A stretch of 64,000 nt of DNA from Roseovarius sp. (GCA_021775255.1 JAJFIA010000001.1:124001-188000); one strand, 5' to 3'; numbered from the stretch's first letter, positions 17,871 to 27,783 are shown. Translations and numbers: made by a program. The notes: generated by a model not told the origin, from the sequence alone.

Positions 17871-18425
17871 ATGCGCCCCAATAAACGCGAAGAACTGGTG
17901 CAAAAAGCACTGGACGCCTATAACCGTCACGGTTTTCAGGCCACCGGGATGGATCTTCTGGTGCGGGAAACCGGCATCTCGAAAACCTCGATGTACAAGC
18001 ATTTCAGCACCAAGGATGATCTGATTCTGGCGGTTCTGGAACGGCGTGATGCGCTGTTTCGCGCCTGGCTGATCGAGAGGATGCAGGCCCTGGGCAAGAC
18101 CCCCATCGCGCGCATTCTGGCGCTTTTTGATGTGCTGGAAGAATGGTTTGCCATGCCGGATTTCCAGGGCTGCATGTTCATTCGCGCCGCGGCCGAGTAT
18201 CAGGACAAAACCCATCCCATCCGTCAGCAATCCGCCCGTCACAAGCAACAGGTTGAAGACATTCTGAAAAATCTTGCACAAGAGGCCGGGCTGGAAAATC
18301 AGGGCCTTCTGGCGCGGCAGTTGGTATTGCTCAAGGAGGGCGCGATCATTGCCGCGCATGTACAACTGAGCGCCACGGCGGCGGCGGATGCCAAAGCCGC
18401 CGCGCGCCTGTTGCTGGGGCAGTGA
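17871..18425 (+). CDS. TetR/AcrR-family regulator
   Basis: A 184-residue repressor-type protein: N-terminal HTH (REELVQKALDAYNRHGFQA, then LLVRETGISKTSMYKHFSTKDDLI) and a helical ligand domain with a typical FQGCMFIRAAAEY. It is divergent from the DUF1348-PPOX operon, and two near-palindromic TACCGATC sites lie between them, so it most likely represses that operon and itself. The C-terminus resembles the TetR_C group that senses electrophiles or lipophiles; the effector is unknown. Confidence 0.9.
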   Translation: MRPNKREELVQKALDAYNRHGFQATGMDLLVRETGISKTSMYKHFSTKDDLILAVLERRDALFRAWLIERMQALGKTPIARILALFDVLEEWFAMPDFQGCMFIRAAAEYQDKTHPIRQQSARHKQQVEDILKNLAQEAGLENQGLLARQLVLLKEGAIIAAHVQLSATAAADAKAAARLLLGQ

Positions 18426-18431
18426 TATTTT

Positions 18432-18455
18432 GAGTATTTATAGAAAAATGAAAGG
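18432..18455 (+). repeat. Dispersed element GAGTATTTT type, copy 2
   Basis: GAGTATTTATAGAAAAATG followed by AAAGG lies between the convergent tetR and dehydrogenase genes. It matches the elements at 16598-16623 and 52943-52967 with two or three changes. Confidence 0.55.
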
Positions 18456-18463
18456 GGAGATAC

Positions 18464-19336
18464 CTATCCCATGGCCCGCAAACGTTTGAACAGGCTCGAG
18501 GTATCCCAGCGGTTGCCGCCCATTTTCTGCACGTCCTTATAGAATTGATCCACCAGCGCCGTGACCGGCAGGGAGGCGGCGATTTCATCGGCAGTGGACA
18601 GGCAGATGCCCAGATCCTTGCGCATCCAGTCCACCGCAAAGCCGTGGTCGAATTTGTCGTCCAGCATGGTCTCGTAACGGTTTGACATCTGCCAGCTACC
18701 CGCAGCGCCCTGGCTGATCACCTCGACCACCGCGCGGCCGTCAAGCCCGGCTTTCTCGGCAAAATGCAAGGCCTCCGCGAGGCCCTGAACCAGCCCGGCG
18801 ATAGCGATCTGATTGCACATCTTGGTCATTTGCCCCGCGCCACTTGCACCAATGCGGCGGCACAGCTTGGCATAGGTATTCATCACCGGCTCGGCTGCGT
18901 CATAGGCCGCCTTATCGCCGCCGCACATGATCGAGAGCGCGCCGTTTTCCGCCCCTGCCTGTCCACCCGAGATAGGCGCATCGACGAAATTCAGCCCCAT
19001 GGCTTTGGCCGCGTCGTAAAGCTCGGATGTCACAGCGGCGGAAACCGTGGTGTGATCAACAAAAACCGCGGCCTTTTTCATGCCGGCAAAGGCACCGTCC
19101 TCGCCAAGGCAGACACTGCGCAGATCGTCGTCATTGCCAACGCAGGCCATGACAAGATCAGCGCCCTGCGCCGCGTCGCGTGGCGTTTTGCCCAAAGAGC
19201 CGCCATGTTGCGCCACCCATGCCTTTGCCCGCGCATGGGTACGGTTATAAACGCAAACCTCATGCCCGGCCTTTGCCAGATGCCCGGCCATTGGATACCC
19301 CATCACTCCAAGACCTAAAAATGCCAGTTTTGTCAT
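18464..19336 (-). CDS. 3-hydroxyisobutyrate dehydrogenase-family oxidoreductase
   Basis: The 290-residue product is a beta-hydroxyacid dehydrogenase: N-terminal Rossmann motif FLGLGVMGYPMAGHL, substrate-binding DAPISGGQAGAENGAL, and the catalytic lysine in GAGQMTKMCNQ. Family members oxidise 3-hydroxyisobutyrate, tartronate semialdehyde (reverse) or related acids with NAD(P). No valine or glyoxylate genes adjoin, so the substrate is left open. ATG 19336 begins the Rossmann strand directly and follows GGGG; an ATG six codons upstream adds non-conserved residues. Confidence 0.9.
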   Translation of the reverse strand: MTKLAFLGLGVMGYPMAGHLAKAGHEVCVYNRTHARAKAWVAQHGGSLGKTPRDAAQGADLVMACVGNDDDLRSVCLGEDGAFAGMKKAAVFVDHTTVSAAVTSELYDAAKAMGLNFVDAPISGGQAGAENGALSIMCGGDKAAYDAAEPVMNTYAKLCRRIGASGAGQMTKMCNQIAIAGLVQGLAEALHFAEKAGLDGRAVVEVISQGAAGSWQMSNRYETMLDDKFDHGFAVDWMRKDLGICLSTADEIAASLPVTALVDQFYKDVQKMGGNRWDTSSLFKRLRAMG

Positions 19337-19419
19337 GGTTTTTCCCCTTGCCATTGTTTCGTTTCGGATAACGGTCTATCCCGTCAGGGAATGCAAGGCA
19401 AATATCGCGGAAGACAGGC

Positions 19420-21903
19420 ATGCTACAGGTTATCAAATGGTTATTGCGCATCGCTGTGGCCCTGGTTTTGCTGGCGGTTCTGGCGGTGGGGCTGATTTAT
19501 TACCTGCTGTCGCGTTCATTGCCGGACTATGACAAGACACTGACGGTTGCAGGCCTTTCCGCGCCGATTGAGATTGTGCGCGACAACGCCAATGTGCCGC
19601 ATGTTTTTGGCCTTTGGGATGCGGATGTGTATTTTGGCCTTGGCTATGCCCATGCCCAGGACCGGCTGTGGCAGATGACAATGATGCGGCGCACTGTGCA
19701 GGGCCGCCTGTCGGAAATCCTTGGCCCCCGCACCCTTGAAATCGACAAGCTCATGCGGCGCTATGATCTTTACAATCTCGCGCGGCAATCGGTGGCGGCG
19801 CAGGATGCCCGGACATTGGCTGCGCTCACGGCGTATTCCGCCGGGGTCAATGCCCGCCTGCAAGAGATCAACGATGGCGCATTGGGCCGGGGCGCGCCCG
19901 AGATGTTTTTATTCAACAGCCCCATCGCTCCGTGGCAGCCCGCTGATTCCATTGCGATTATCAAGCTGATGGCAGTGCAGCTTTCAGCCCATCTTGAAAA
20001 TGAAGTGCTCTATGCCCGCAGTTCTCTGGCGCTTGATGATGATGCACGGCTGGCGGATATCATGCCGCTGGCCCCCGGCAATGGCATCGCCGCCCTGCCG
20101 GATTATGCCAGCCTGTTCCCCGGCAGCATCCTGCCGCGCCATGCCGCCGCTTCCCCCCCTGATCCGCTCCCTGATCCTCTGTCGCCGTTCAAGCCGCGCA
20201 CCTTTGCCGGGGCGTCAAATGCCTGGGCCGCGGCACCCAAACGTTCGGCCTCGGGCGGGACATTGCTGGCCAATGATCCGCATCTGGGGTTTTCCGCCCC
20301 CGGTATCTGGTATCTGGCGCGGATCGAACTCAAATCCGGTGGTGTGATCGGCGGCACCATTCCGGGCGTGCCGGCCATCCTTCTCGGGCGCAGCAATGAC
20401 ATGGGCTGGGGTATTACCTCGTCTTACATGGATGATCAGGATCTGTTTATCGAACAGCTCAATCCCGACAACCCGCAGGAATACAAAACGCCCGACGGAT
20501 TCAAGCCCTTCATCACCCGGCGCTCGATCATCAGGATCAAGGATCAGCCGCCCGTCACCCTGACCCTGCGCTGGACGGATAATGGCCCGGTCCTGCCCGG
20601 CTCGCATTACAATCTGGGCACGGTCACCCCGGCGGGGCATGTGGCCGCGCTTTCCTGGACCGCCCTGAGCGCGCAGGACACCACCATGAGCGCCGCCATC
20701 GCCCTGATGCAGGCCAAAACTATTGATCAGGCGATTGTGGCCGGGCAGAGCTTTGTTGCCCCGTCACAGAACCTGACATTGGCCGACCGCAACGGGATTG
20801 CCCTCAAAACAATCGGAGCCATGCCGCGCCGCGATGCCGATCACGAAACCAGGGGGCGGATGCCCAGCCGGGGCTGGCTGCCGCAAAACCGCTGGCGGGG
20901 AATCAGCCCCTATTCGGCCAATCCCGAGTTCATCTCCCCCGAGGGCGGCATGTTGGGCAACACCAACAACAAGATCGTCGATCGCCCGTTTCCGCTGCAT
21001 GTCAGCTACTTATGGGGGGATACCCAGCGGATACATCGCTGGCGCAAGCTGATGCAATCGCGCCAGGTGCATACCCGCGACAGCTTCATTGAGGCACAGC
21101 TTGATACGGTCAGCTTCACCGCGCGTTCGTTATTGCCGCTGATCGGTGCCGATCTGTGGTTCACCGGCGGAGCCGCGCCCGAAGGCACCCCTGAGCACCA
21201 ACGCCAGCGTGCCCTGATGCTGTTATCGGAATGGAACGGCGAGATGAACGAGCACATGCCCGAGCCGCTGATCTATGCCGCCTGGCTGCGGGCGCTTCAG
21301 GATCGTCTGATTCGCGATGATATGGGGCCTTTGGCACATGAGTTCACCCATCCTGACCCGGTGTTCATCGAGCGGGTCTACCGCGATGTGGACGGGGCCA
21401 GCGCCTGGTGCGATATCAAACAATCCTCACCGATAGAAAGCTGCACGGATATTGCCCGCCTGGCGCTGGATGATGCGCTGATCTGGATCGACGAGCATTA
21501 TGGCCCCGCGCTTGAAAGCCTGCGCTGGGGCGATGCGCATCAGGCCACCCATGATCATCCGGTGCTGGGCAAGGTGCCGCTGCTGCGCTATTTCGTGAAT
21601 ATCCGGCAATCCACTTCGGGCGGTGACAACACCTTGCTGCGCGGCCGCACGAGCGGCACCGGCCCGGACCCGTTTCAGAATGTGCATGGCGCAGGCTATC
21701 GCGGAGTCTATGATTTTGCCGATCCCGACAGTTCGGTCTTTATCACTGCCACCGGGCAATCGGGGCATTTTTTAAGCAGGTATTATGATGACATGGCCCA
21801 GCTTTGGCGGCGCGGTGAATATATCCCGATGTCGCTTGATCCCGATCTGGCGCGCGCGGCGGCGGTGGGGATCACAACATTAAACCCCGCCGGGGCGCCA
21901 TAA
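19420..21903 (+). CDS. Penicillin acylase (S45) family hydrolase
   Basis: An 827-residue N-terminal nucleophile hydrolase precursor. A hydrophobic helix at residues 8-30 serves as signal or anchor, so the enzyme acts in the periplasm. The alpha-chain has DNANVPHVFGLWDADVYFGLGYAHAQDRLWQM. The autocatalytic cleavage site is predicted before Ser266 (FAGASNAWA), and the beta-chain has NDPHLGFSAPGIWY and DMGWGITSSYMDDQDLF. The family hydrolyses amides, including penicillins and N-acyl-homoserine lactones; quorum-signal cleavage is possible here but unproven. Length is typical. It stands alone between a convergent-divergent pair. Confidence 0.92.
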   Translation: MLQVIKWLLRIAVALVLLAVLAVGLIYYLLSRSLPDYDKTLTVAGLSAPIEIVRDNANVPHVFGLWDADVYFGLGYAHAQDRLWQMTMMRRTVQGRLSEILGPRTLEIDKLMRRYDLYNLARQSVAAQDARTLAALTAYSAGVNARLQEINDGALGRGAPEMFLFNSPIAPWQPADSIAIIKLMAVQLSAHLENEVLYARSSLALDDDARLADIMPLAPGNGIAALPDYASLFPGSILPRHAAASPPDPLPDPLSPFKPRTFAGASNAWAAAPKRSASGGTLLANDPHLGFSAPGIWYLARIELKSGGVIGGTIPGVPAILLGRSNDMGWGITSSYMDDQDLFIEQLNPDNPQEYKTPDGFKPFITRRSIIRIKDQPPVTLTLRWTDNGPVLPGSHYNLGTVTPAGHVAALSWTALSAQDTTMSAAIALMQAKTIDQAIVAGQSFVAPSQNLTLADRNGIALKTIGAMPRRDADHETRGRMPSRGWLPQNRWRGISPYSANPEFISPEGGMLGNTNNKIVDRPFPLHVSYLWGDTQRIHRWRKLMQSRQVHTRDSFIEAQLDTVSFTARSLLPLIGADLWFTGGAAPEGTPEHQRQRALMLLSEWNGEMNEHMPEPLIYAAWLRALQDRLIRDDMGPLAHEFTHPDPVFIERVYRDVDGASAWCDIKQSSPIESCTDIARLALDDALIWIDEHYGPALESLRWGDAHQATHDHPVLGKVPLLRYFVNIRQSTSGGDNTLLRGRTSGTGPDPFQNVHGAGYRGVYDFADPDSSVFITATGQSGHFLSRYYDDMAQLWRRGEYIPMSLDPDLARAAAVGITTLNPAGAP

Positions 21904-21958
21904 TCCCGAGGCAGGATCAGAGTTTGTCAGGCCGGATGATATTTGACAAAATGCACCC

Positions 21959-22660
21959 ATGCGCTTGGCCCTTGCATTCTTTCTCCTTGCAACCCTTCCC
22001 ATGGCTCAACTTTGCCGGGCGCAGGATATTGCCGTTGATCTTGAGCTTGTGCTGGCGATCGACAGCTCGCGCAGCATTGACGCGCAGGAGTTCCGCCTGC
22101 AGACCAATGGCATTGCCGCCGCCTTTCGCGATCCGGAATTTCTTGCCGCCCTGCACAACCATGCGCCGCGCGGTATTGCCGTGGCTCTGGTGCAATGGTC
22201 GGGGCAGAACAATCACGTCAATGCCATGGGCTGGCACCATATCACAGATGACGCCAGTGCGCAGCTCTTTGCCGATCAGATCGAGGCAATGGGCCGGATG
22301 CTCGATCCGGATTCGACCTCGATCAACAATGCTATCCGGTTTTCAGTGTCCCAGATACAGGGCAACAGCTTTAATGGTGCGCGCAGGGTTATAGATGTGT
22401 CGGGGGACGGTTACAACAACACCGGCAGCCGCCCCCAGATCGCCCGTGATGAAGCGGTGGCCAGGGGGATTACCATCAATGGCCTGACCATCACCAATGA
22501 AGTGGCGCGCTTGCAGGAATATTTCAAAGAAAACATCATCGGCGGCCCTGGATCATTTGTGATGTCGGCGCTGGACTTTCAGGAATTCCCGGCCGTGTTC
22601 ATCCGCAAACTACTCCGCGAAGTGATCGGGGTTGAAGTCTATTCGTGGAAACTGGATTGA
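21959..22660 (+). CDS. DUF1194 secreted von Willebrand A-like protein
   Basis: A 233-residue protein with a signal peptide (hydrophobic residues 3-16, cleavage near CRAQ) and a VWA-like domain. The metal-site motif is DSSRS (LAIDSSRSIDAQEF), with ALVQWSG and VIDVSGDGYNN as further VWA strands. It belongs to DUF1194, a family seen in Rhodobacterales and Rhizobiales. It should be periplasmic and bind a protein partner through a metal site; the partner is unknown. Start ATG 21959 begins the signal peptide directly. Confidence 0.88.
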   Translation: MRLALAFFLLATLPMAQLCRAQDIAVDLELVLAIDSSRSIDAQEFRLQTNGIAAAFRDPEFLAALHNHAPRGIAVALVQWSGQNNHVNAMGWHHITDDASAQLFADQIEAMGRMLDPDSTSINNAIRFSVSQIQGNSFNGARRVIDVSGDGYNNTGSRPQIARDEAVARGITINGLTITNEVARLQEYFKENIIGGPGSFVMSALDFQEFPAVFIRKLLREVIGVEVYSWKLD

Positions 22661-22714
22661 CCCAGCTTGCCACCACATCCTCCCTCCCTTGACCAGCGCT
22701 GAATTTTCCACACA

Positions 22715-22746
22715 GAGGTAGGCCGGGCTTAAGCCCGGCCTACCTC
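22715..22746. repeat. 32-bp perfect palindrome
   Basis: A perfect palindrome of 16-nt arms, left arm GAGGTAGGCCGGGCTT, between the DUF1194 gene and the glycerol-phosphate cluster. Its core (TAGGCCGGGCTT) is of the GC-rich dispersed palindrome type common between proteobacterial genes. Confidence 0.75.
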
Positions 22747-22832
22747 TCGTGATAGCGCAAACATTTAGCTTTTGACCCGCCAGGCAGTTCTGCCTACAAG
22801 GGCAGATAAATTAAATACCGAATGGCCGGGCG

Positions 22833-24251
22833 ATGTCGAAAACCCAGAAATTTTTACATGAAGAAACATTTGATGTGGCAATTATCGGCGCGGGCATCGT
22901 TGGCTGTGCCATGGCGCGGCGTTTCACGCTTGAAGGCGCACGGGTGGCGCTGATTGAAAAGGCCCCGGATATTCTCGACGGTGCCAGCAAAGCCAACAGC
23001 GCCATCCTGCACACCGGTTTTGACGCGCCCAGCGGCTCGCTTGAGTTGCAATGCGTGCAGGATGGCCATGCTGAATATCTCAATATCCGCGAAAGTCTTG
23101 GCCTGATGCTGGATCCTTGCGGCGCGTATGTGGTGGCCTGGACGCCCGAGGAGATGGGTAATCTTGAGGCCATCCATGCCAAGGCGCATGAAAACGGTGT
23201 GACCGACACAAAAATAATCCCCGCAACGGCGCTGCACCAATCCGAGCCCAACCTCGCGGATCATGCCCTTGGGGCCGTGCATGTCCCCGGCGAAAGCCTG
23301 ATTGATCCCTGGTCTGCGCCTTATGTCTACCTGCGGCAGGCGATCGAAAACGGCGCTGAAACCTTTCTTTCCAGTGAAGTCACCGGCGGTGCGTTCGATG
23401 GCACATCCTGGCAGATCACCACCCCCTCAGGCGCGCTCAAGGCCCGCACTATCCTCAACTGCGCCGGTCTTTACGGCGATCTTCTGGATCAGGCCTTGCT
23501 GGGCACAGCAAAATTCAACATCACCCCGCGCAAAGGGCAGTTTGTGGTGTTTGACAAGGCCGCCTCAGGCCTGCTCGATGCTGTCATCCTGCCGGTCCCT
23601 ACAGAGCGTACCAAAGGCATCGTGCTGTTTCGCACGGTATTTGGCAATCTCGCCGTTGGCCCCACCGCCGAGGATCAGCAAAGCCGCAGTGACGCCAGCA
23701 CCGACAAGGCCACGCTTGAGGGGTTGATCAAGGCCGCGCATAAAATGCTGCCCGCGCTCAGAACCATGCCCATCACCGCCACTTATGCGGGCCTGCGCCC
23801 GGCCACTGAATTCAAGGATTATCAGATCAGCCCCACGCCGGATAAAAACTGGATCACCGTTGGCGGCATCCGTTCCACCGGGCTAAGCGGCGCTTTGGGC
23901 ATCGCGCGGCATGTGTTCGGGCTATACCAGAAAATGGGCCACGAACACAGCGCCATAAAGTCCCCCACCACGCCAAAAGCCACTGTTCTGGCCCAGACCG
24001 GCCCGCGCGACTGGACGCAAGACACCCCCGGCGAGATCGTCTGCCATTGCGAACTGGTCACCCGGCGCGAGATCGAGGCGGCGCTAACCGCCCCCCTGCC
24101 CGCGCGTTCTCTGGCCGGGCTGAAACGCCAGACCCGCGCCACCATGGGCCGCTGTCAGGGGTTTTTCTGCACGGCCCGGCTGGCTGAGCTGACAGAGGGG
24201 CATTTTGTGCTGCCCATGGCGCAGGAGATCGGCACAGGAGATCAGCCATGA
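22833..24251 (+). CDS. GlpA-like FAD oxidoreductase with C-terminal [2Fe-2S]-type cysteines
   Basis: The 472-residue product has an N-terminal FAD-binding motif (DVAIIGAGIVGCAMARRF), a DAO-type fold with HTGFDAPSG, ITPRKGQF and GIRSTGLSGALGIA, and a C-terminal BFD-like domain whose cysteines (VCHCELV, then GRCQGFFC about 35 residues later) should bind an iron-sulfur centre. This architecture is that of the GlpA-like glycerol-3-phosphate dehydrogenase subunit. It overlaps the next FAD gene by ATGA, and glycerol kinase follows, so oxidation of glycerol-3-phosphate to dihydroxyacetone phosphate is inferred. It could instead be a related 2-hydroxyacid or amine oxidase. Confidence 0.85.
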   Translation: MSKTQKFLHEETFDVAIIGAGIVGCAMARRFTLEGARVALIEKAPDILDGASKANSAILHTGFDAPSGSLELQCVQDGHAEYLNIRESLGLMLDPCGAYVVAWTPEEMGNLEAIHAKAHENGVTDTKIIPATALHQSEPNLADHALGAVHVPGESLIDPWSAPYVYLRQAIENGAETFLSSEVTGGAFDGTSWQITTPSGALKARTILNCAGLYGDLLDQALLGTAKFNITPRKGQFVVFDKAASGLLDAVILPVPTERTKGIVLFRTVFGNLAVGPTAEDQQSRSDASTDKATLEGLIKAAHKMLPALRTMPITATYAGLRPATEFKDYQISPTPDKNWITVGGIRSTGLSGALGIARHVFGLYQKMGHEHSAIKSPTTPKATVLAQTGPRDWTQDTPGEIVCHCELVTRREIEAALTAPLPARSLAGLKRQTRATMGRCQGFFCTARLAELTEGHFVLPMAQEIGTGDQP

Positions 24252-25486
24252 CTGATCTGGCGCGCAGCCGCATCGACGTGGCGATCATCGGCGGCGGCCC
24301 TGCCGGGCTTGCCGCTGCCACCAGATTGAAACAGGCGGGCATTCGCCGCGTGGTGGTGCTGGAACGCGAGCCCGAGGCCGGCGGCATCCCGCGCCATTGC
24401 GGCCATCCGCCCTTTGGCCTGCGCGAATTCAAACGCATTCTCAAAGGCCCGGCCTATGCCGCAAGGCTGGTGCGGCGCGCGCAACATCACGGCGTTGAAA
24501 TTCATACTGGTGTTACTGTGGTTGAGGCCCGCCCCCACGGCGTGCTGCTGATTGCCACGCAGGACGGCGTGCAGGAAATTTCCGCTGCCCGCGTGATCTA
24601 TGCCACCGGCGTGCGCGAAACCCCGCGCTCGGCCCGGCTGATTTCCGGCGTGCGGGCGCGCGGCGTGATCAATACCGGCGCGTTGCAATCGATGATCTAT
24701 CTCAAAAACCGCCGCCCGTATCAGCGGCCGGTGATTATCGGCTCGGAGCTGGTGGCGTTTTCCGCGATCATGACCTGCCGCCACGCGGGCATGAAACCGG
24801 TTGCCATGATCGAAGAGCGCGCGCGTGTCACCGCCCGCTGGCCCAGTGCTTTGTTTCCGCGCATGACCGGCGTGAAGCTTTTGACCGGCACGAAACTGAC
24901 TGAGATACACGGGCAAAATTCCGTCACTCATGTTTCGGTTCAAAACGCCATTGGCACCCCCGAAGATATCGCCTGTGATGGTGTTATCCTGTGCGGCCAG
25001 TTCACCCCCGAAAGCACCCTTGCGCGTTCGGGCCACCTTGCAGTTGATCCGGCCACCGGCGGGCCGGTTGTTGACCAATGGGGCCGCTGCTCGGACCCGG
25101 TGTATTTTGCCACCGGCAACCTGCTGCGCCCGGTTGAAACCGCCGGGTGGAGCTGGAATGAAGGCCGCCAGACCGGTGCCTGCGTAGCCGCGGATCTGGC
25201 GGGCAACCTGCCAGACCCTGAAACGGTTGTCAGCCTGACCGTCACCGCGCCATTGAAATATGTGATGCCGCAAAGGATCACGCTTGCAAACGGCGAAGGC
25301 AGCATGAAAAACCTGCAACTGCGGGTTTCACGGCCCGTTCGGGGAACATTGCTTGCCCGCAGCGGTGAGGCCATTATCATGCGCCGCAAGGTTAACCTTC
25401 TGCCCGAGCGCCGCCTGCTGATCCCGGTTGCGGATATTCTGGCGCAGGCCACGGGCGGCACCGTTGAATTTGAGATCACCGAATAA
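24248..25486 (+). CDS. GlpB-like FAD/NAD oxidoreductase subunit
   Basis: A 412-residue pyridine-nucleotide-disulfide-type flavoprotein without a redox disulfide. Motifs are VAIIGGGPAGLAAATRL for FAD near the N-terminus and VIIGSELVAFSAIMTC for the second dinucleotide, with YATGVRETPRSARL between. The extra C-terminal ~80 residues (ending PVADILAQATGGTVEFEI) lie outside the flavoprotein fold. Stop/start overlap (ATGA) with the GlpA-like gene suggests a fixed complex that passes electrons to an acceptor. No third, small Cys-rich subunit is present, unlike many GlpABC-type operons. Confidence 0.82.
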   Translation: MTDLARSRIDVAIIGGGPAGLAAATRLKQAGIRRVVVLEREPEAGGIPRHCGHPPFGLREFKRILKGPAYAARLVRRAQHHGVEIHTGVTVVEARPHGVLLIATQDGVQEISAARVIYATGVRETPRSARLISGVRARGVINTGALQSMIYLKNRRPYQRPVIIGSELVAFSAIMTCRHAGMKPVAMIEERARVTARWPSALFPRMTGVKLLTGTKLTEIHGQNSVTHVSVQNAIGTPEDIACDGVILCGQFTPESTLARSGHLAVDPATGGPVVDQWGRCSDPVYFATGNLLRPVETAGWSWNEGRQTGACVAADLAGNLPDPETVVSLTVTAPLKYVMPQRITLANGEGSMKNLQLRVSRPVRGTLLARSGEAIIMRRKVNLLPERRLLIPVADILAQATGGTVEFEITE

Positions 25487-25496
25487 AGGACAGCGC

Positions 25497-26909
25497 ATGC
25501 GCGTGGCAGCAATAGATCAGGGCACCACCTCAACCCGGGCCTATGTGATGCAGGACGGGAAAGCGGGCTGCATCATCTGCCGCCGCACCCATGAGCAATT
25601 CTATCCCAAGGCCAACCGGGTTGAGCATGACCCGCTTGAGATACTGCGCCACATCGGGGAATGCCTTGAAGCCGCCGGGCCAGTTGACGCCATTGGCATC
25701 GACAATCAGGGCGAAAGCTGCATGGCGTGGGACAGTGAAACGCTCAAGCCCGTCTCGCCCATCATTGTCTGGCAGGATCAGCGCACTGCTCATGTGATTG
25801 CGCGCCTCAAATCCGAGGGGGCTGAGGATCTCACCCGCGCCCGCGCCGGGCTGCCGCTGGATGCCTATTTCTCGGCCTCCAAACTGGCGTGGATAGTTGA
25901 GAACCTGCCCGAGGCGCAGGTGCTTTTGAAACAAAACCGCCTTTGCCTTGGCACCAGTGATGCCTATTTCCTGCATCATCTGACCGGTCGGTTTGTGACC
26001 GACATCACCACCGCCTCGCGCACCTCACTGATGAATTTGCAAACCGGCACATGGGATGGGGAACTGTGCGCTTTGTTCAATGTGCCGATGGAATGCCTGC
26101 CTGAAATCCTGCCCAGCATGGGCGATTTCGGCATGGCAAAGGTGAACGGCAAAAGCATCCCCGTCACCGCCAGCGTGGTCGATCAGCAGGCGGCATTATA
26201 CGGCCATGGCTGCCTGAAAACCGGCGATGCCAAGATCACCTTCGGCACCGGCGCCTTTGCCCTGGCCGTGACCGGCGCCACCTTGCACCGCGCGCCCAAG
26301 AACGGGCTGTTGCCCACTATCGCCTGGCAACAAACCGGCGCGGCCCCCACCTATGCGCTGGAAGGCGGCGTCACCTGCGCCGGATCGGCGGTCAACTGGG
26401 GCCGTTCTTTGGGATTGTTCACGGATTTTTCCCAGATCGGGCAGTTTGAACGCCCCGCCGCCTCGGACCGCGGCCTGATTTTCGTACCGGCCCTTGCCGG
26501 GCTCGGCTGCCCGCATTGGGACAGGTCTGCGGCCGGGATGTGGCTGGGCCTCACGCTGGAAACCACGGCCGCCGACATGATGCAGGCCATGCTGGAAGGC
26601 ATCGCCTTTCGCGCCGCTGAGGTGATCACCGCGCTGGCGCAGGAAATCACCCTCGCGGATCACATCACGGTGGATGGCGGGCTGTCCTCGAACGGTTATT
26701 TCTGTCAGTTCCTGGCCGATGTCCTGCAAAAAGAGATCATCCTGCCCGCCAATCCCGAGCTGACCGCGACCGGCACTGCGCTGATGGCTGCGGGCCTGAC
26801 CGGGGCCACTCCCATGCAGGCCCTGAAAACCTATAGCCCGCACACCAAGCGCGAGGCGGCCATTGCGACATTCTCGGATGCGCTCAGCCGTACGCGCGAC
26901 TGGCAATAA
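25497..26909 (+). CDS. glpK: Glycerol kinase (FGGY family)
   Basis: Phosphorylates glycerol with ATP to glycerol-3-phosphate in the cytosol. The 470-residue product has the FGGY phosphate-1 motif AAIDQGTTSTRAYV, the sugar-site pair IIVWQDQRT, the adenosine region TVDGGLSSNGYFCQFLADV and ALAGLGCPHWD. It is slightly shorter than E. coli GlpK, and the region of E. coli FBP/IIAGlc regulation is not recognisable. ATG 25497 has an AAAGGA site 6 bases upstream. Position between the flavoproteins and the phosphodiesterase supports glycerol as substrate, though other FGGY polyols cannot be excluded. Confidence 0.88.
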   Translation: MRVAAIDQGTTSTRAYVMQDGKAGCIICRRTHEQFYPKANRVEHDPLEILRHIGECLEAAGPVDAIGIDNQGESCMAWDSETLKPVSPIIVWQDQRTAHVIARLKSEGAEDLTRARAGLPLDAYFSASKLAWIVENLPEAQVLLKQNRLCLGTSDAYFLHHLTGRFVTDITTASRTSLMNLQTGTWDGELCALFNVPMECLPEILPSMGDFGMAKVNGKSIPVTASVVDQQAALYGHGCLKTGDAKITFGTGAFALAVTGATLHRAPKNGLLPTIAWQQTGAAPTYALEGGVTCAGSAVNWGRSLGLFTDFSQIGQFERPAASDRGLIFVPALAGLGCPHWDRSAAGMWLGLTLETTAADMMQAMLEGIAFRAAEVITALAQEITLADHITVDGGLSSNGYFCQFLADVLQKEIILPANPELTATGTALMAAGLTGATPMQALKTYSPHTKREAAIATFSDALSRTRDWQ

Positions 26910-26928
26910 CCCCTAAGGAAATGCCCCC

Positions 26929-27738
26929 ATGCTGATTGCCCAGATCTCTGACCTGCATATCGCCCCGCCCGGTGAAAAAACCCTTGGCCATGTGCCGATG
27001 GATGAAAACCTCAGGGCCGTGGTGGCGCATATCAATGCCCTTGATAAACGGCCCGATGTGGTGGTGGTCAGCGGCGATATAACCGATATGGGGGATCTGG
27101 CCTCGGCGCGCTATGCCCGCGAGATGCTGGATGCGTTTGCCATGCCCTATTACGTGGTGCCCGGCAATCATGACAGCCGCGCGGCAATTCTTGATGCCTT
27201 TGGCCCTGCGCATTGCCCGTCAGGTTTGCCCGGCTTCGCCTGCTACACGGTTGACGATTTCGCTATCCGCCTGATCGCCCTCGACAGTATCATTCCCGGT
27301 GCCCCGGGCGGTGAATTATGCCCCGCCCGGCTGAACTGGCTGGCGCAAAAATTGAACGAGGCCCCGGATCTGCCAAGCTTCATCTTCCTGCATCATCCCC
27401 CCATGCATTGCGGGGTGCTGGAATCAGATGCCGATGGTTTTATCGGTGCCAGCGCCTTCGCGGCCCTTCTTAACCAGCACAACAATATCCTGCGGCTCAC
27501 CTGTGGCCATATCCACCTTTTAGCAACCTCAGGTTGGAGTGGCACAACAGTAAGTACCGCCCCGAGCATCGGCATGCGCCTGCGGCTTGATCTGACCAAA
27601 TCCCGTGCCAGTGCCTTCTATACCACCCCCCCCGCCTATCAGTTGCATCTGCTGACATCCGAGGGGAATCTCGTGACCCACAACGTGTTCATGGATCAGC
27701 CCGGCGGCCCCTATGCATTTGAACCGATCAATTTTTGA
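26929..27738 (+). CDS. GpdQ/CpdA-like metallophosphodiesterase
   Basis: The 269-residue, signal-less protein has all five class III cyclase-type metallophosphoesterase blocks: ISDLHI, VSGDITD, VPGNHD, HHPP and CGHIHL. These hold a dinuclear metal centre. Relatives are cAMP phosphodiesterase CpdA and the glycerophosphodiesterase GpdQ. Only 19 bp separate it from glycerol kinase, so a role in releasing glycerol or glycerol phosphate from glycerophosphodiesters is the best guess; cAMP cleavage is the alternative. A second cap-domain-like C-terminal stretch (LLTSEGNLVTHNVF) matches this branch. Confidence 0.85.
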   Translation: MLIAQISDLHIAPPGEKTLGHVPMDENLRAVVAHINALDKRPDVVVVSGDITDMGDLASARYAREMLDAFAMPYYVVPGNHDSRAAILDAFGPAHCPSGLPGFACYTVDDFAIRLIALDSIIPGAPGGELCPARLNWLAQKLNEAPDLPSFIFLHHPPMHCGVLESDADGFIGASAFAALLNQHNNILRLTCGHIHLLATSGWSGTTVSTAPSIGMRLRLDLTKSRASAFYTTPPAYQLHLLTSEGNLVTHNVFMDQPGGPYAFEPINF

Positions 27739-27783
27739 GAATATCTGCAAATTTCCATTGATATATTACTTTGGAAGGCATAA